From positions 3,074,001 to 3,138,000 of the forward strand of contig JAQFVV010000112.1 of the NCBI GenBank assembly GCA_028023455.1: 64,000 bases of DNA, written 5' to 3'. The notes under the pieces were generated by a model. It worked only from the letters and a program-made list of their open reading frames with translations, was not told where the DNA came from and made no database searches. The position numbers and the translations under genes are program-made. Position 1 is the stretch's first letter, and each line of letters starts with the position of its first letter. Below, piece by piece: positions 33,521 to 46,171 of the stretch. Source of the DNA: Epiperipatus broadwayi. Lineage: Eukaryota > Onychophora > Udeonychophora > Euonychophora > Peripatidae.

Positions 33521-34520
33521 AAAATAAGCATTGCAACAGTAATAAGAAAGGTGAATTTATTTAATTTTTTATAATTTTATCAATGCATAAAGAAAAATAA
33601 GATGATAATATTTCATAAAGAAGATGGATTATTTAGAAGTATGTTTGATTATAATCATAATCATTATTTGGTATACCATTAGTACAATTTAAAAATTAAT
33701 ATGTACATATATCTACCACATATAAGATGAATGGATGAGAAAAGAAAAGACTGTTGACATGATATGGCAAAGAAAAGCATGGATCCAAAAAGATGCCTTC
33801 ATCATGCTGTAGATTAATAATAGTTGAAAATGATAACACAGTAAACAATAGAGTAGTGCAACACTTATATATGTACAATAGAGTGGTAAACAAAAATGAA
33901 GGCAATTCAATATTTGCAAAATATTAAAAAGCATTTAATCATAAATTTGAACCTTCTAATGCCAAAATTGTTTGCAAAGAAAGAAATGACACTAAAAGAA
34001 AAATAAAAAAAGCGTATTTCATTGCAAACAATCCAAATGCCACAAATTGAAGGGATGCCTGCTTTACAATATCTAGAAAATGGACAGTATAATGATTTGC
34101 ATAAATTTGCATTCATTACACTTAATACATAACAATGGCTATGAATATGAAGTAAACATATTCTGAAAGCGCTAAGCTAAACTTTGTTATTTGTGAATTT
34201 TTTTATTAACTTCAACTATATATGTTTAAAGCATATTATAAATATAACATGATAATAAAAATGTGATTTCATAAATAAGGAATTATTTTAAATGTGGAAC
34301 ACAAGATAGGTTTGATTATCATTTTCACTAAAAAGATAGAACTTATAAAACAAATATAATCATAAGTTCAATATTTGGAATTGAAGAAAACAACTGGAAG
34401 CATTTTTAATGATTAAAAAAAAAATAGAGACTATAAAACACAAAAATCAAAAATAAAAACCAGAATTAAGTTATTTAAATTTATATTTTAACTAGTAAAA
34501 TTATAAAAACTGAAGTAAAA
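33521..34520. other. AT-rich stretch; short antisense frames only
   Basis: Frames at 33,696-34,116 on the minus strand are hydrophobic/cysteine-rich shadows of AT sequence. No gene supported. Confidence 0.4.
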
Positions 34521-34524
34521 TGAA

Positions 34525-34622
34525 AAGTCATCGCAATCACCTTGCAAGCAAGTAGCTGGTTGCAGATGGTTGTGGGTTCACGTCCCGGCTGATGCTATGA
34601 CATATGAGAAAAAAAAAATATT
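34525..34622 (+). repeat. Short tRNA-shaped retroposon (copy 3) with A-rich tail
   Basis: GTCATCGCAATCACCTTGCA (end of A region and anticodon-like arm), GTGGGTTCACGTCCCGGC (B box), GATGCTATGACATATGAG and a run of A. The 3' A tail supports retroposition in this orientation. Confidence 0.65.
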
Positions 34623-35290
34623 AATTTTGAGAAATAAAAAAAATTAATATGAATTTATTATAAAGGAGAAAAAAAATTGTTATAAAAAGATTCTACCAAT
34701 TATTATTTTTATAAATAAGTTAATTATTATTATAAAGCAATGTAATATTAAAGTATAAATGAATATATTTAGCACTCTTTACAATCCCATTGTTTAATTA
34801 AGAATGTTATTTAATAGCCAAATTCTGGATTATATTAATAACTATGAATTTACTGAAGTAAATAACACATTCTTTTTAATTATATACACTTACTAAAGGA
34901 AAATTCTATTTATAAATTTTTTACACATCATGAAACACAGTAGCAAACATACTTGTTAATTATGAAAAAACATCACATTTAATAACTGATTATTTTATAA
35001 TTCACATTTAAAACCAAAACAAATAAAGTTGCTCAATGTAAATTAATCTTATTTTAATTATGATTAGGGAGACTAGAATTTGGCATAGCTGATGATGATG
35101 GTTCCCTGAAACCAGACTTGAGAGTTTTATATTTATTATAATTCAGAGTCTACAATTTATATTTTGTTACATAATAAGCTAAAAAAGAGGCTAAAATGTC
35201 TCTATTAATATTATTTTATAAATTATATAATAATATGTTTCTTAAAGAAGTAAAGAGTTCCTTAGAATCTATGATGTTAATAAGAGTACC
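34623..35290. other. AT-rich stretch
   Basis: Nothing supported. Confidence 0.35.
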
Positions 35291-35293
35291 AAA

Positions 35294-35512
35294 CTCTCCA
35301 TCCATTAGTGCCACCAAGTGCAAGTTTTTGTAATCAATGGATGCAGAAAGGTTTGTGTATAAAATCCCTATCTAGGGCCTACTCATCCAACATCTCCATA
35401 TTAGTTTCTAGTTTATGGCTTGCTCCAGAGAATAGCCTAGGATTTGAGAGCACTACACTTATCTCAGAATCTAATGCAAGCAATCCTCCAGCAGCCACCT
35501 TTTACATATTTG
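35294..35512 (-). repeat. SINE-like family A, full-length copy
   Basis: Reverse complement of the 14,996 copy: starts with aaggtggctgctggagga and ends at the caccaagtgcaagttttt end. A 69-codon plus frame across it is a repeat shadow. Confidence 0.7.
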
Positions 35513-35918
35513 GCTAAGGTGATCATGTGAATCTATGATGATGTTATAATATTAAGATATTAGAATGAGTTGACAAAATTATAAACAATGATAAACTACC
35601 ATATTCAATAATCAAATGTTTTAGCTTGTCATACTATTTTATTGCTTTCTTAATTTAATCTATCTTTTGACAAAAAATAAAATGCAATACATTAATACAG
35701 GGCTTAACATACAGTTACATTAAGAAAATTAATAGCCTTAACTAGATCACTGACAATAGCTCTTTTATACCCTTTGTATTAAAAAGTAGAAACCATTCAC
35801 TGGACTAATCAACTAGTGATTAATTAATCAGGATTTTATAATTTCTCATTCATTACTTAATTCATAGGTTAAAACAAATAAATATCAAATTCAGAATCAG
35901 CATAGAATAATTGATTAA
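35513..35918. other. AT-rich stretch
   Basis: Nothing supported. Confidence 0.35.
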
Positions 35919-35942
35919 ATGTGTGTGTGTGTGTGTGTGTGT
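35919..35942. repeat. (TG)n microsatellite
   Basis: About 11 TG units. Confidence 0.95.
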
Positions 35943-36213
35943 AGATTAACTGAAAAAAATTATAGGATAACTTGGAAAATTCCCAGAATTTGAAAAATTC
36001 TTCCGAGTCCAAATAAACTCAGTTAATGTTTTTGCTCCACCATTGTATTCATGATAGTCCAACATATAATTATTACTAATATGAACTAATTACAATGGAA
36101 CCATGAACTAAACTATATTTAAATACAAACCTCCCTTGTATATAGCACATAATAGCTCACATTTTGTGAATAAACTTGTTGTTGTAACAAAAACAACAAC
36201 AATAACAACAACA

Positions 36214-36350
<137 letters not shown>

Positions 36351-37340
36351 ACAAAAGTACTTTAGAAAAAGGCATTAACCTTTATAATATGCACCTTGAA
36401 CATTCACAATAGTCAAATGATGTTGTTTTTTGACTATAGAAGAACTTCTTAAATCTCGACACAAGATAGCAACTTTATAAAGAGTGACTGTCTTATCTTT
36501 AGCCTAAATTCCCACTTATAAAGGCCAATCTGAAGCATTTTGATTTGAAAGCTTGAAGCTGTTACTCTCTTCATTCTAGATACATATGATAACAGTTAAA
36601 GCCTTTCTCTAAAGTACTTACATACTTCTTATGTGCTTAATAAATAATCACAGCTTTATAATATTATTATTTAATAAAGTTAATATTAGATGAAAACTAT
36701 ATTTTGATTATTTTTTGTATTCTATTTCATTTATTATTTGTATTATTTTACATAAATTTTACATATATGTATATTAATTTTTATTATTTTTTAACTGCAC
36801 ACATGATTTTTTTCACATAGTGTCTATTATAAAACTGATAAATAAATAATAATTATTATTATTTACTTTTAAAATACAGTGAAATTTCAATCCATCCTGC
36901 TTGTCTTTTTAAAAGTCAATTTCAGATAAATAACATTCATTATCTTGTTTTCTGGATTCATCAATTCTCAAACTTTTACTTTATAGAGTGATTATTGGTA
37001 AATCATGGTTCTGTAGCAACATTTTCCTGCCATGGCAATTTTTTTTTTTAAATAAAAAAATGTAATTATAACACTCATTTTATCACAGTCTAATCACGTG
37101 TTTTATATAATTAATATGTTCACCTTTAATTTAAATTTAAAGTATATATCTGAGCTAAAATTGATTTGATAACAAATTATTAACCATAAAGATTCAAGTA
37201 TTTATTTGGGAAGAGTAGGGTCATAGTTAGGTGTGAAATAAGTTTGACACTTTTATAATAAATTATAATTTAAAATGTATTCAGAAATATTGTTTCCAAG
37301 ATCATTAGAACACATTGCAAATGCTCACTTTTGACTTTTT
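36351..37340. other. AT-rich stretch
   Basis: Nothing supported. Confidence 0.35.
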
Positions 37341-37341
37341 T

Positions 37342-37429
37342 TCCATGTGTCAAAGCATTGGCAGGGAAGTGAACCCAGGACAACTGCTTGTAAGGCGGCT
37401 GTGCTAACCCCTCAGCCACCAATGCTCGA
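37342..37429 (-). repeat. Short tRNA-shaped retroposon (copy 4), intact acceptor stem
   Basis: Minus strand 37,425 to 37,355 begins GCATTGG and ends CCAATGC (seven pairs), 71 bases in total. A box GTGGCTGAGGGGTTAGCAC, anticodon-like arm GCCTTACAAGCAG, T-arm region GGGTTCACTTCCC, then TTTGACACATGG and an A-rich tail. Confidence 0.7.
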
Positions 37430-37581
37430 CTTTTAAATTATTGTAAAAGCTTTTTGGTGTATTGATGAATTTTACTTTCATCAATTATTCTGGCTTATTG
37501 TAATTTATTATTTTTGTTGTTTATTGTGGTTGCTCACAGTATTTATTTTATTAAATAAGATGTAAAAATATATATATTTTA

Positions 37582-37955
37582 AAATAATGCTTTTATGCAA
37601 ATAGCCAACTAAAAGTATAAAATAACAAAATAACCAAGAAAGTAATTCCCTCTTGGTTAATTTGTGGTTCTTGGAAGAGTCTAGGCTTGTTATAAAACAA
37701 CTGGAAATTTCAGGAATATTGTCATTTCATAAAAGCATTTGAGGTTTAAATAAATCATAAAAATTAAAAAAGGCTTCAAATGCTTTTATAAAATGACAAT
37801 ATTCCTGCAATTTCCAATTATTTTATAATAAGACTAGATTCTTAAGATCTATGATATTTTCTAAGAATGGTAAATTAACCAAGGGAGGATTACTTTGTTG
37901 ATTATTTTGTCATTTTGTACTTTTTAGTTTGGCTATTTGCATAAAAACATTATTT
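37582..37955. mobile_element. Large fold-back element, ~165-bp arms
   Basis: The left arm (37,582-37,744) and right arm (37,771-37,955) are inverted copies with high identity over most of their length. Paired words include ttttatgcaaatagccaact, ctcttggttaattt, gaatattgtcatttcataaa and agcatttgagg. The loop is about 26 bp and AT-only. No ORF or long-terminal motif occurs; it could be a MITE or the product of a head-to-head insertion. Confidence 0.85.
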
Positions 37956-38300
37956 ACAGAAAGACTACATTTTATTTTTTTACTTTTTAATTATATTCAC
38001 ATATTATTTTAAAAAATGGTTAAAACTACAAAAAAATCTGCCAAAAATTATAATTTAATATGTGGAAATAAAAAATACACACTCTAACAAACAAATTCTA
38101 AATTTAAATAATATGTGAATGACTACTACATAAAATTATATATTGGCTTTTTAATTAATTTTCTAATCTTTTTTTACACTTTTTTTTATAAAATATTATT
38201 TCAGAAGAATAATTCAGATTTTAATAGAAAATATTTATTTTTAATTAATTAAGAATGAGTTAAATTAAAATATTAACAAAATTTTACTCTACAAATGTAA
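37956..38300. other. AT-rich stretch
   Basis: Nothing supported. Confidence 0.35.
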
Positions 38301-38304
38301 TATT

Positions 38305-38400
38305 TCCATTGCCTTAGTTGCTAAGGATTTTTCCTGGAAAACCTAAGTATGTGAGTTCAACTTCTAAAGGGGAATACATTTTTATTAATTGTCAAAAGTT
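38305..38400 (+). repeat. tRNA-like unit, degenerate
   Basis: CATTGCCTTAGTTGCTAAGG resembles a D arm (A box), with B-box-like GTGAGTTCAACTTC 40 bases later, then an A/T-rich tail. Probably a SINE head of another lineage. Confidence 0.4.
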
Positions 38401-39288
38401 AAAAAATGTGAACATCCTGACAGAAACAAAGACAAGGCAAGTTAATATAAAAGCATTTAATAAAACAAAAAAGTTGTATTGAATTTTGTTGAAACTTATT
38501 AATCATTGATTAAAAACTTTCAGTGATTAGTTACATAAAATCATTTACACATACATACAACATGACATAACATGACAATAGCTAACATGGAAGAGATTTT
38601 ATCTAAACATATTTACTATGAATTCGACATACAAAGTTTGCACAAAGCAAATACTAAGCAAAATTTTTTAAAAATAAAGTGTCATAAATTTTTTAAAAGA
38701 TGTATAAAATCTTGACAATGATTTTAAGGATCTCTTAAATCATATTTTGGTAATAATAAAATATTTGCAAATATTTAATCACTATATGTGGTTATTGTGG
38801 TACTAAAGATATACATATATTCGCCTACATTTTACTACTAATAAAAATGAAATGTTTTGAATTCTAAAATGTGGTTTGTACCCCTTACATGTATTTTATC
38901 AAATAATCATTAAATTTTTATTATCTACAACTTTTAATGGGTTTCTGATATAATTGTTTTTAAGTATTTATTATGTATTCTTTTTACATTTGTAAAATAA
39001 TAGGTTGAGATTATATTGTATATAAATATTAAAAGTCTAAAGCTTAACTAGTCAATAAAATAATTAAAATTACCCCACTTTCAAAATTAGTCAAAGAAAA
39101 TAAACTTTACAATATAATCAATGCTTTCCCTGCCAAAAGCAGACTTCTCAGTTGTTAAAGATTAAAAATGTTAAACCTGATAGCTATTAATGTGTCTCTC
39201 ATAAAGTATCTGCTTTAAGAAATTATTGCTATAGAAAATAAAAAAATAGTCATATATCACCTAACCTCACTTCTTTTTTAAAGCTTGT
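38401..39288. other. AT-rich stretch
   Basis: Nothing supported. Confidence 0.35.
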
Positions 39289-39289
39289 A

Positions 39290-39622
39290 AAATATAAACA
39301 AAGAACTTTGCTAATTGCTCAACAAGCTTTGTGATAAATGCTTAGCAAGAGAAAGCATTTAAAATATCTCTATCAGAAACCACACCCAAATCCCAAACTC
39401 AATAGTTAACTCTTAGATAAATGCTGGCTTTGGGTTGGTATTTTTAGATATAGTGTCTGAAACTATCCTAGCACCTCACTGAGGAGTGCCAAAGCATGAA
39501 ACCAATGATCTGGGGTTTGGGTGTGTTTTCTTATAGAGATATTTTAAATGCTTTCTTTTGCTAAGCATTAATCACAAAGCTTGTTGAGTAATTAACAAAG
39601 CTCTTTGTTTATTGCTATAAAA
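39290..39622. mobile_element. Palindromic MITE, ~110-bp terminal inverted repeats
   Basis: Left arm 39,290-39,400 and right arm 39,505-39,622 mirror each other: ataaacaaag..ctttg, gctcaacaagctttgtgat, aaagcatttaaaatatctct. The centre carries gaggagtgccaaagcatgaa. A relative lies at 12,003-12,310. It sits immediately upstream of the 39.6-40.3-kb PLE fragment, so one element may have inserted next to or into the other. Confidence 0.8.
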
Positions 39623-39639
39623 GTTAGAGAATAAATAGT

Positions 39640-40260
39640 TTTAATAAAATTGCTTTGTCCAAAATGATGAATTTTGTAAAGATTATTTAAGTGTTGACAA
39701 CTCTGATAAATTTGTTAAGAATATTTTTTATAATAATAATAATAATTATGATTCTGTTAATAATTGTAATAATGAGAATGATAAAGAAAAGTATGATTTT
39801 ATTTTTTTGCCTTTTAAATTTTTTCTTATAGAACTGTAAGTATTTTAATTTGTTTGGAAATAAAAAAATTGCTTGAGAAAGGGGTTTCACTTTGAATAAT
39901 TTATTAAATAATATAAAGATTTTTGATAGGAAAACTATTCCCAGAGTAGTGTACATTATCTTTTGTTTTTGTAAGAAGTTGTATATAGGTCAGAGTAGTT
40001 TGAGCTTAAATGAAAAAATAAAAGTCCATAAAAATAGGATTAGAAATAAATATCTTAGTTCTGCATTATATATCCATGATGGAGATACAGACCACACTAT
40101 TATTTTTGATGAAACTAAGGTTATCTTATTTGAAAGAAATGAAACAAAAATAATTAAAAAATCTTTTATTATTAAAAATTTATGATTCTGAAGCAATTAA
40201 CTTGTTTAAGAGTTCTTTTAATATTAAGATTGTGTGGGTTATAATTGAGAATTGTGGGAA
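39640..40260 (+). mobile_element. Penelope-like C-terminus, GIY-YIG domain
   Basis: The uninterrupted part is 39,892-40,185 (97 codons). VYIIFC (20-25) is the GIY-equivalent, C25 and C27 are metal-ligand candidates, YIG is 31-33, H62 and H68 are further ligand candidates, and ERNETKIIKKS (81-91) spans the general-base region. There K90 stands where the sister copy has Glu, so catalysis is probably lost. Upstream codons give a thumb-like linker (GNKKLLEKGF-type) across a frameshift. A one-base shift after the stop would continue into SEAINLFKSSFNIK. 5'-truncated PLE. Confidence 0.8.
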
Positions 40261-41125
40261 ATAATAATATTTGTTGATATGTTTTTATTCCTTTGCACTT
40301 GAAAATTCTGCTTTGGCAGGAAAGTATTATTGGTGTTGTAAAGTTTATTTTCTTTTGGTAGACTTGTTTACTTTTAAATTTGGGATATTTTAAATATCTA
40401 TATAAAGTAAATATATCAGCAGCCATAAATATATTTTAAAATAATTCAGTTTGGCTATATGCTAAAAAAAAAATAATCTAATTCTGAATAGCAACAAAAT
40501 AGACATATCAAAAGTTTATATTTACTATATTAAAAAAATAAATAAAGAAAAAAGGAAAATTATAAATCTTTGATGATAATATTATTAATAAATGAGAATA
40601 GATGGATTAATCAAGTAAAAGACTTTACAGGTTAATTTATAAATTGATATTTTATAACATATTATTTATTCACTAAACTCTAGATTTAATCACATTCTAA
40701 ATACTTTTTTAAATATAATACTGCAATACTAATTCAATAATAGAAAAACTTGCTGGTCAACCAATTTTTAATCTCTACTTAGTTTAGAATTACAATAACC
40801 ATGAGTAGTATGAAGACAGATAAACCAAATCCTGAAAACATTAATAGTCACCCCAAAGGAAGAAAAAAACCTTGATCCATACGGTCATTAATGATTATTT
40901 ATAAATGAATCTTCTATGATACACCAATATAATAAATGAGAATAAGAAAAATTATACTCAATAATAATAATACTATGAACCACTACTTGAAGAGTCATAT
41001 AATATTAAGAACAAAAGTTATAGGATGAATGCGTTAATTCCAGAAATTGGTCATGGCCATTTGATTATGGTCTCATGCTTGTCAATATTCATCTACATAT
41101 GCATATATTTAAAATGCCCACTCCA
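40261..41125. other. PLE 3' remnant then AT-rich stretch
   Basis: To about 40,390 the sequence still aligns with the 33.0-kb copy's 3' region. Beyond that nothing is supported. Confidence 0.4.
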
Positions 41126-41129
41126 CCAT

Positions 41130-41235
41130 CTGTTCTTGATATATATGAATAAAGTACATCTGAAAAAGATAAACAACTCCTAAGATAATTTCAGGCTGAA
41201 TTATCATTCTTCATTGGACCAGGTCACATCAGGTT
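41130..41235 (-). repeat. SINE-like family B, diverged fragment
   Basis: gaaaaagataaacaactcc, ttcaggctgaattatcattc, ttcattggaccaggtcac resemble the family B core. Confidence 0.35.
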
Positions 41236-41264
41236 ATATTTATTAATATCAAGTTATTACAATC

Positions 41265-41465
41265 TAATTTACAGGTATCAAAATTTCTACACTCACAATT
41301 TGGTCACCAACTGCTTTAGATGAATATATTAAAAATTATTAGTAATTATTTATTAGGCTATGGATTATCATACCATTTCTAGTTCAGATATAAACTTTAA
41401 ACTCATTTAAAAGTTAATATATCTCCATTTTAATTGCACATAAACACATGGAACAATTATTCAAC
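41265..41465 (+). repeat. Dispersed repeat F
   Basis: Second copy of the block at 25,300-25,500. Confidence 0.6.
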
Positions 41466-41639
41466 TTTTTCTCTCTTTTTAATATATGTAATATTTTTTT
41501 AGATATATGTAAAATGGCTACTCTTCCACACATTTTTGAAATATATAAATATAATCTGCACTTAGAATGTTATAGAAAGTTTGATGGTTATATATCAAAT
41601 TATAATATATATTTCATATTTTCATAGTTATATGATGTA

Positions 41640-41807
41640 AATAAAGTATTTTTTGGAATTAAACCACATATTATTTTGTATTAATTCCTGGATGTTTAAA
41701 TAATATTCATCAAAATGTCGGGAATTAATACAAATTAATACACAATTTAATTCAAAAAGTACTTTATATATATATATATATATATAAAGTACTTTTTGAA
41801 TTAAATC

Positions 41808-41866
<59 letters not shown>
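41640..41866. repeat. Short hairpin flanking (TA)n, then (GA)n
   Basis: attcaaaaagtactttatat (41,751) and its complement (41,784-41,804) enclose a TA run. A 42-bp GA run follows at 41,825-41,866. A related ggaattaatac/gtattaattcc inverted pair lies at 41,680-41,735. Confidence 0.8.
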
Positions 41867-41867
<1 letters not shown>

Positions 41868-43255
41868 AGATTACACAAGTATAGAAATAGATAATTGTAA
41901 GTCTCCCCCTTTCCCCCCAAAAGAAGATAGATATAAATAGTGTGAGAGGTAAATCTGATATTTATTTCCACTAGTTGATAGCTATTGAATTTTATATCAG
42001 AAATACTGTGAATTAATTTGTTCAATTACATATGTCTCTCTAACATAGTGCTTAATTATTACATATATATTTCTCAAATTGTGGTATATACTATTTCAAC
42101 AAGTGTTATATTCTAAAAATAAATCCAACCATTCAGAATTATTTATAGTATTATATTAAAAATTTATTTACCAGCTAAACCAAAAAATTTGTGTGACAGT
42201 GTAGTAATAGCATTTGGTAATATTTAACACTATAAACCAATAAAATAGATAAAATAATGTTAACGATCATTCTAATATGATGTACCATAAATAAGAGCCA
42301 TATTATTTTGCAATAGTCTATTGTAATAAAATACCAAGATAAGACATGGTGAAGACATATGGTCATCAATTCCTTTGTTAGAAAGCAACATTTACTACCA
42401 TTAACAGCTTTTTATACATAGAAAAAATATTAGTGAATTCACATAAAGATTGATAAGAATCTTTAAATATACTCTTCAAGTACTGATATTAATAATCTTG
42501 CTATAAGACAACTAAAATAATATACTATATTACATTTCATTATTAAGGGTCAATGTATTTCACATGCTTAGTATTGTAACCTACATTTTTTCTTCTTTTT
42601 CAGAATTTCTGGGGAAAATGCTTCAATCAATAGACTCTCATATCTCCTTCCTTCATACATCTTTATTCCTAATAACTACTTCTGGCAGTCTATTTCCCCG
42701 TGTTAATCAACAAGTACTTTTCCACAATTTTCTTGATTTTCCTGTCTTGTTGTTCCTCTGTGATTCCCAATCACTCTCATCACTAGTATTTCATTCATTA
42801 ATATGATAAATACATTTTAATTTCTTTTTAGTGATAACTGCAATTATACTTTTTTTTATTTATTTCAAACATTTCCCTGATCTGTTGATTTCTCTTTTTC
42901 TCTGATTTTTATCCTGTTATATATTAAGTACATTTTTTTACATTGAATTCCTACTTCTGACTGTTTAATTAATTATTTTATAGGGCTAATATGCATTTTC
43001 TTATTTGTATTTATTCATTAAATTTATATGCTAATACATGTCCTGAGAATGAGACTTGTCTGAGTTTCTGCATTAGTGAGAGTTGTGGTGTGGTACCATT
43101 GAGATAAGAGTCACACTGAGAAAACTAAAACAATTTGGAAACATCTCATCAATGCAATGATTATTCATTCTTTCACAAGGTTAGAAACCAGATCATGTGG
43201 TGTAAAGGTAGTGTAGTGAAAAAATATAGGATTGTCAAATGTGGCCATAAAAATT
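41867..43255. other. AT-rich stretch without gene
   Basis: An 80-codon plus frame at 42,564-42,806 is serine/phenylalanine-rich with no motif. Nothing else noted. Confidence 0.35.
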
Positions 43256-43261
43256 TAAATG

Positions 43262-43385
43262 TTTTATACCTTTAGCATATCTGATGAAGACATATTGTTC
43301 ATAAAATGCATACATAGTGAGAGAAGTTGATCTCACTTTCTGCTCTGATGTGTGGTTATGATATAGTAGAATCAAATTGGTAGGT
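43262..43385 (+). repeat. Dispersed repeat E
   Basis: CTGATGAAGACATATTGTTC, then ATAAAATGCATACATAGTGA, gagaagttgatctcactttc, gtggttatgatatagtagaa; matches 9,100-9,205. Here the CTGATGA word is intact. Confidence 0.5.
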
Positions 43386-43495
43386 GCACTAATACAAAAC
43401 AAAAACATGAAAATATTTCTAATTATTATTTATTTATTTAATTAACATATATGTAATAATATGGAATAAACAGCTGTTGTTAATTTTGTAAATAA

Positions 43496-43672
43496 TAATG
43501 ACAGTAGTAGGAGCAGTAGTAGTAGTACTAGCAGTAGCAATAGCAGCAGCAGTTGTAATGGTAATGATAGTAGTAATAGTGGTAGTAGTAGTGGTTGTGG
43601 TAGTAGTAGCAGCAGTAGCAGTAGCAGCAGCAGTAGTAGTAATAATAATAATAATAGTAATAATAATAATAC
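43496..43672. repeat. Imperfect GTA/GCA trinucleotide repeat
   Basis: A mixture of AGT, AGC and AAT units keeps several frames open on both strands (poly-Val/Ala or poly-Leu/Thr). None is coding. Confidence 0.95.
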
Positions 43673-44459
43673 AACATAATGCACCTCTCCACATTTACCA
43701 ACAATCTACATTAATTAAAAAGATTGGATACAAAAATAGTACTTCCAGCATTTTTGCAGATACCTGGTCACTCATAAATCAGTTTTCAATTTATAAACTC
43801 CAACAAACTGGCAGGTCCTTTGCAATACAGAATTCATTTCATCACCATGGGCCCACCTCATTATCATCACCTCATGAAGCTATCAATCTGCACAACTGTC
43901 TTAACTGCTCCTGGAAATCCACCATATACTGATTGCGTATTAACTACAACAACAACATCTTCAAACAAACCATCATTCTTAACACCACATTACATTAAAC
44001 ATAGTTTTCTCACCATGTAGCCATCAATTTAACCATGTAGTAAAATCAACACATGCTGATGTTGACTTTTCTACATATCAAATAACCAAGGACTGCTTGT
44101 GTACATTTAATACACTTTGGATTATCCAACTTCAGCAATTGCAATCATACTCAGACCTCATTCATATATAAATATGATTATAGTAATAATGAGAATAATA
44201 GCAATTGAAATTGTAATAAGACTAATACATACCAGCATTGAGATATATTGCTTAAGTTACTTTACCATATATAAAACTGTAAACCTGGTTTGCATATGTA
44301 CATACAGCAAAACTGAACATTCAAAATTCTTGCAATCATATGTTAATTAATAAAATTGAACTTTCACATACATAACCTATGACTACAGACTGCCCATGTA
44401 ACTACAGCAATAGTTTCTAAGACAAATAAAGTTTATTGATGAAACATAATATTATTATT
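43673..44459. other. AT-rich stretch
   Basis: Nothing supported. Confidence 0.35.
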
Positions 44460-44461
44460 AA

Positions 44462-44534
44462 TCATTTATGATTAATAGTAAGTATTCTCACCTGTCATGT
44501 AAAAGATCAGAGATTGATTCACCATCAGAGAAAG
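44462..44534 (+). repeat. tRNA-Asp-derived pseudogene or SINE head
   Basis: AGTAAGTATTCTCACCTGTC, then ATGTAAAAGATCAGAGATTG, then ATTCACCATCAGAG follow the eukaryotic tRNA-Asp(GTC) pattern (anticodon loop CTGTCAT, B box GATTGATTCACC) with many transitions. Stem pairing is broken, so it is not a functional gene. Confidence 0.55.
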
Positions 44535-45179
44535 GCCACATTTTTTTAAAACTTGAGCATGGCTTTTGTAGAAAAGGTAGACTCTGTCTATATTATAAGT
44601 ATTAATGTAAAGGCATTCTAAAGGAAGTGTAATATTGATTGTTTCTATTGAGAAGATATAACAGAAAATAGAATATGTTGGAGAGCTACAATTAGACATG
44701 GTATTGAAGTATTTCAGAAAGAAATTTTTTTTCCAGCAGAAATTAAAAGATGACATTTTAAACATCAATTAAACAGAGCAATACATCAGCATGTTCTATA
44801 TGTGGTCACATTTGTATTCAGTTATTGCAAAATTTAATTCTACAGCAGTTTTTTATCCCCTCTTTCTCCTTTTTTCTTTCTTTTTGTTCGAGTTAGAATA
44901 AATGAATGCTTATTATTTATTATCATGATTAGTTGCTCAGGATATCATGTGGCCTTTCAGAAATTTAATAACAGATAGAGCATAATAATAAATTCAATTG
45001 GATGAATTTGAGATTTTTGTGTTATTCAATTAAGTCCTATATCACTTTCAATGAGTATCTAGGTTTCTTTTTGAACCAATATTTTTTGGTCTCTTAATAA
45101 CAAAGTTATTATTTATCATCAGTATATGTTAACAATGTTATATTATGAAAGATAAAGAAATTAACAGCTACAAATAAGT

Positions 45180-45685
45180 TGGTTTTATTATAAAATACAG
45201 ATTGAAACACAATGGATAAAATGAATCACAGAATTAAACTTAGAGTGCTATTTAAAAAAGATATAAGTTTATATGTTTGAAAAGAAAGATTTTTAAAAAA
45301 TATGTTTTACCACTATAGAGATCTGAGACTTATATACTTAACTGAAAAACAATACAAAGACCTTAGAAAACTCAGCAATGTATGGAGAAATACATAGCCG
45401 ATTAAAAAGGAAAATACATGGGGAGAGAATAAATAGGTAGCACTGACATCATTAAACAAGTTACGAGACTAAAATGGGACTGACAAAAACATATTACTAT
45501 ATGAGGTGATAATAGATGGCAAGTTGAAGTTTTAAATTGAACACTAGAAGAATGTAAAAGAATAGATCACATGTGAGATAGATGAATGATATAAGGAAAT
45601 TTGCTGGTTCGTTAGGAAAAAGAGAGGCTATAAATTAGAAAAACTGGATTACGTTTGAAGAGATTTTTATGAGGCAGTGGATTAA
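45180..45685 (+). mobile_element. Non-LTR retrotransposon C-terminal fragment (RTE-like)
   Basis: Broken translation gives YGSETYILN.KTIQRLRKLSN, then DIIKQ/LRD.NGTD-type, NRWQVEVLN-type and CKRIDH..DR.MNDIRKFAG-like words. This corresponds to the usual LINE tail: YG.ETW.LTK, RL...Q..MER, K..WAGH.AR..D.RW, RPR.RW.DDI.K.AG. Related in order to the 62.2-kb element. Many stops. Confidence 0.65.
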
Positions 45686-46170
45686 TAATGACTGAAAATG
45701 ATGGAGAGTTTGAAAGTTAAGAAATACACTTAAATTTAAATACTGTCAAAATTTATACCCACAATTTGTAATAAAATAGAAAGAGGATATGTTTATGAAA
45801 AATTTTGACATGGTGTATATATAAAGGCTAATAGCTTTATTGTTTGGAAGTTCATAAGAGTGTGTCAGATTTATGAGCACAAGAATCCTATCTGGGATTT
45901 CCTGATTTCACCTGTGCCAAACCACGCAGGATATACATGGTCATATAATATTTTATGACAGCATTACAGTTACAAAACTGAGGAAGTCAATCACACAGAA
46001 ATCTATATTCTAACAAAAGTATTTTTATTATTTTTTTTATTTTAATGGTAATAATTATCATTAATATTGACAATTCTCTTTATTAGAGTAATAATACCAT
46101 ACTATCATTTGTTTTAATTATATAAATTCTTTTAGCCAAAAGCAAATTCATCAATCCAAGGCTAAGAGAT
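45686..46170. other. AT-rich stretch
   Basis: Nothing supported. Confidence 0.35.
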
Positions 46171-46171
46171 A

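Noticed and set aside
43434-43932. Overlapping Val/Ala-, Leu- and Thr-rich frames on both strands
   Set aside because: All come from an imperfect GTA/GCA trinucleotide repeat; open on both strands is a repeat artefact.
44462-44534. Functional tRNA-Asp gene
   Set aside because: Stems are disrupted by many substitutions; only the pattern of loops and boxes survives.
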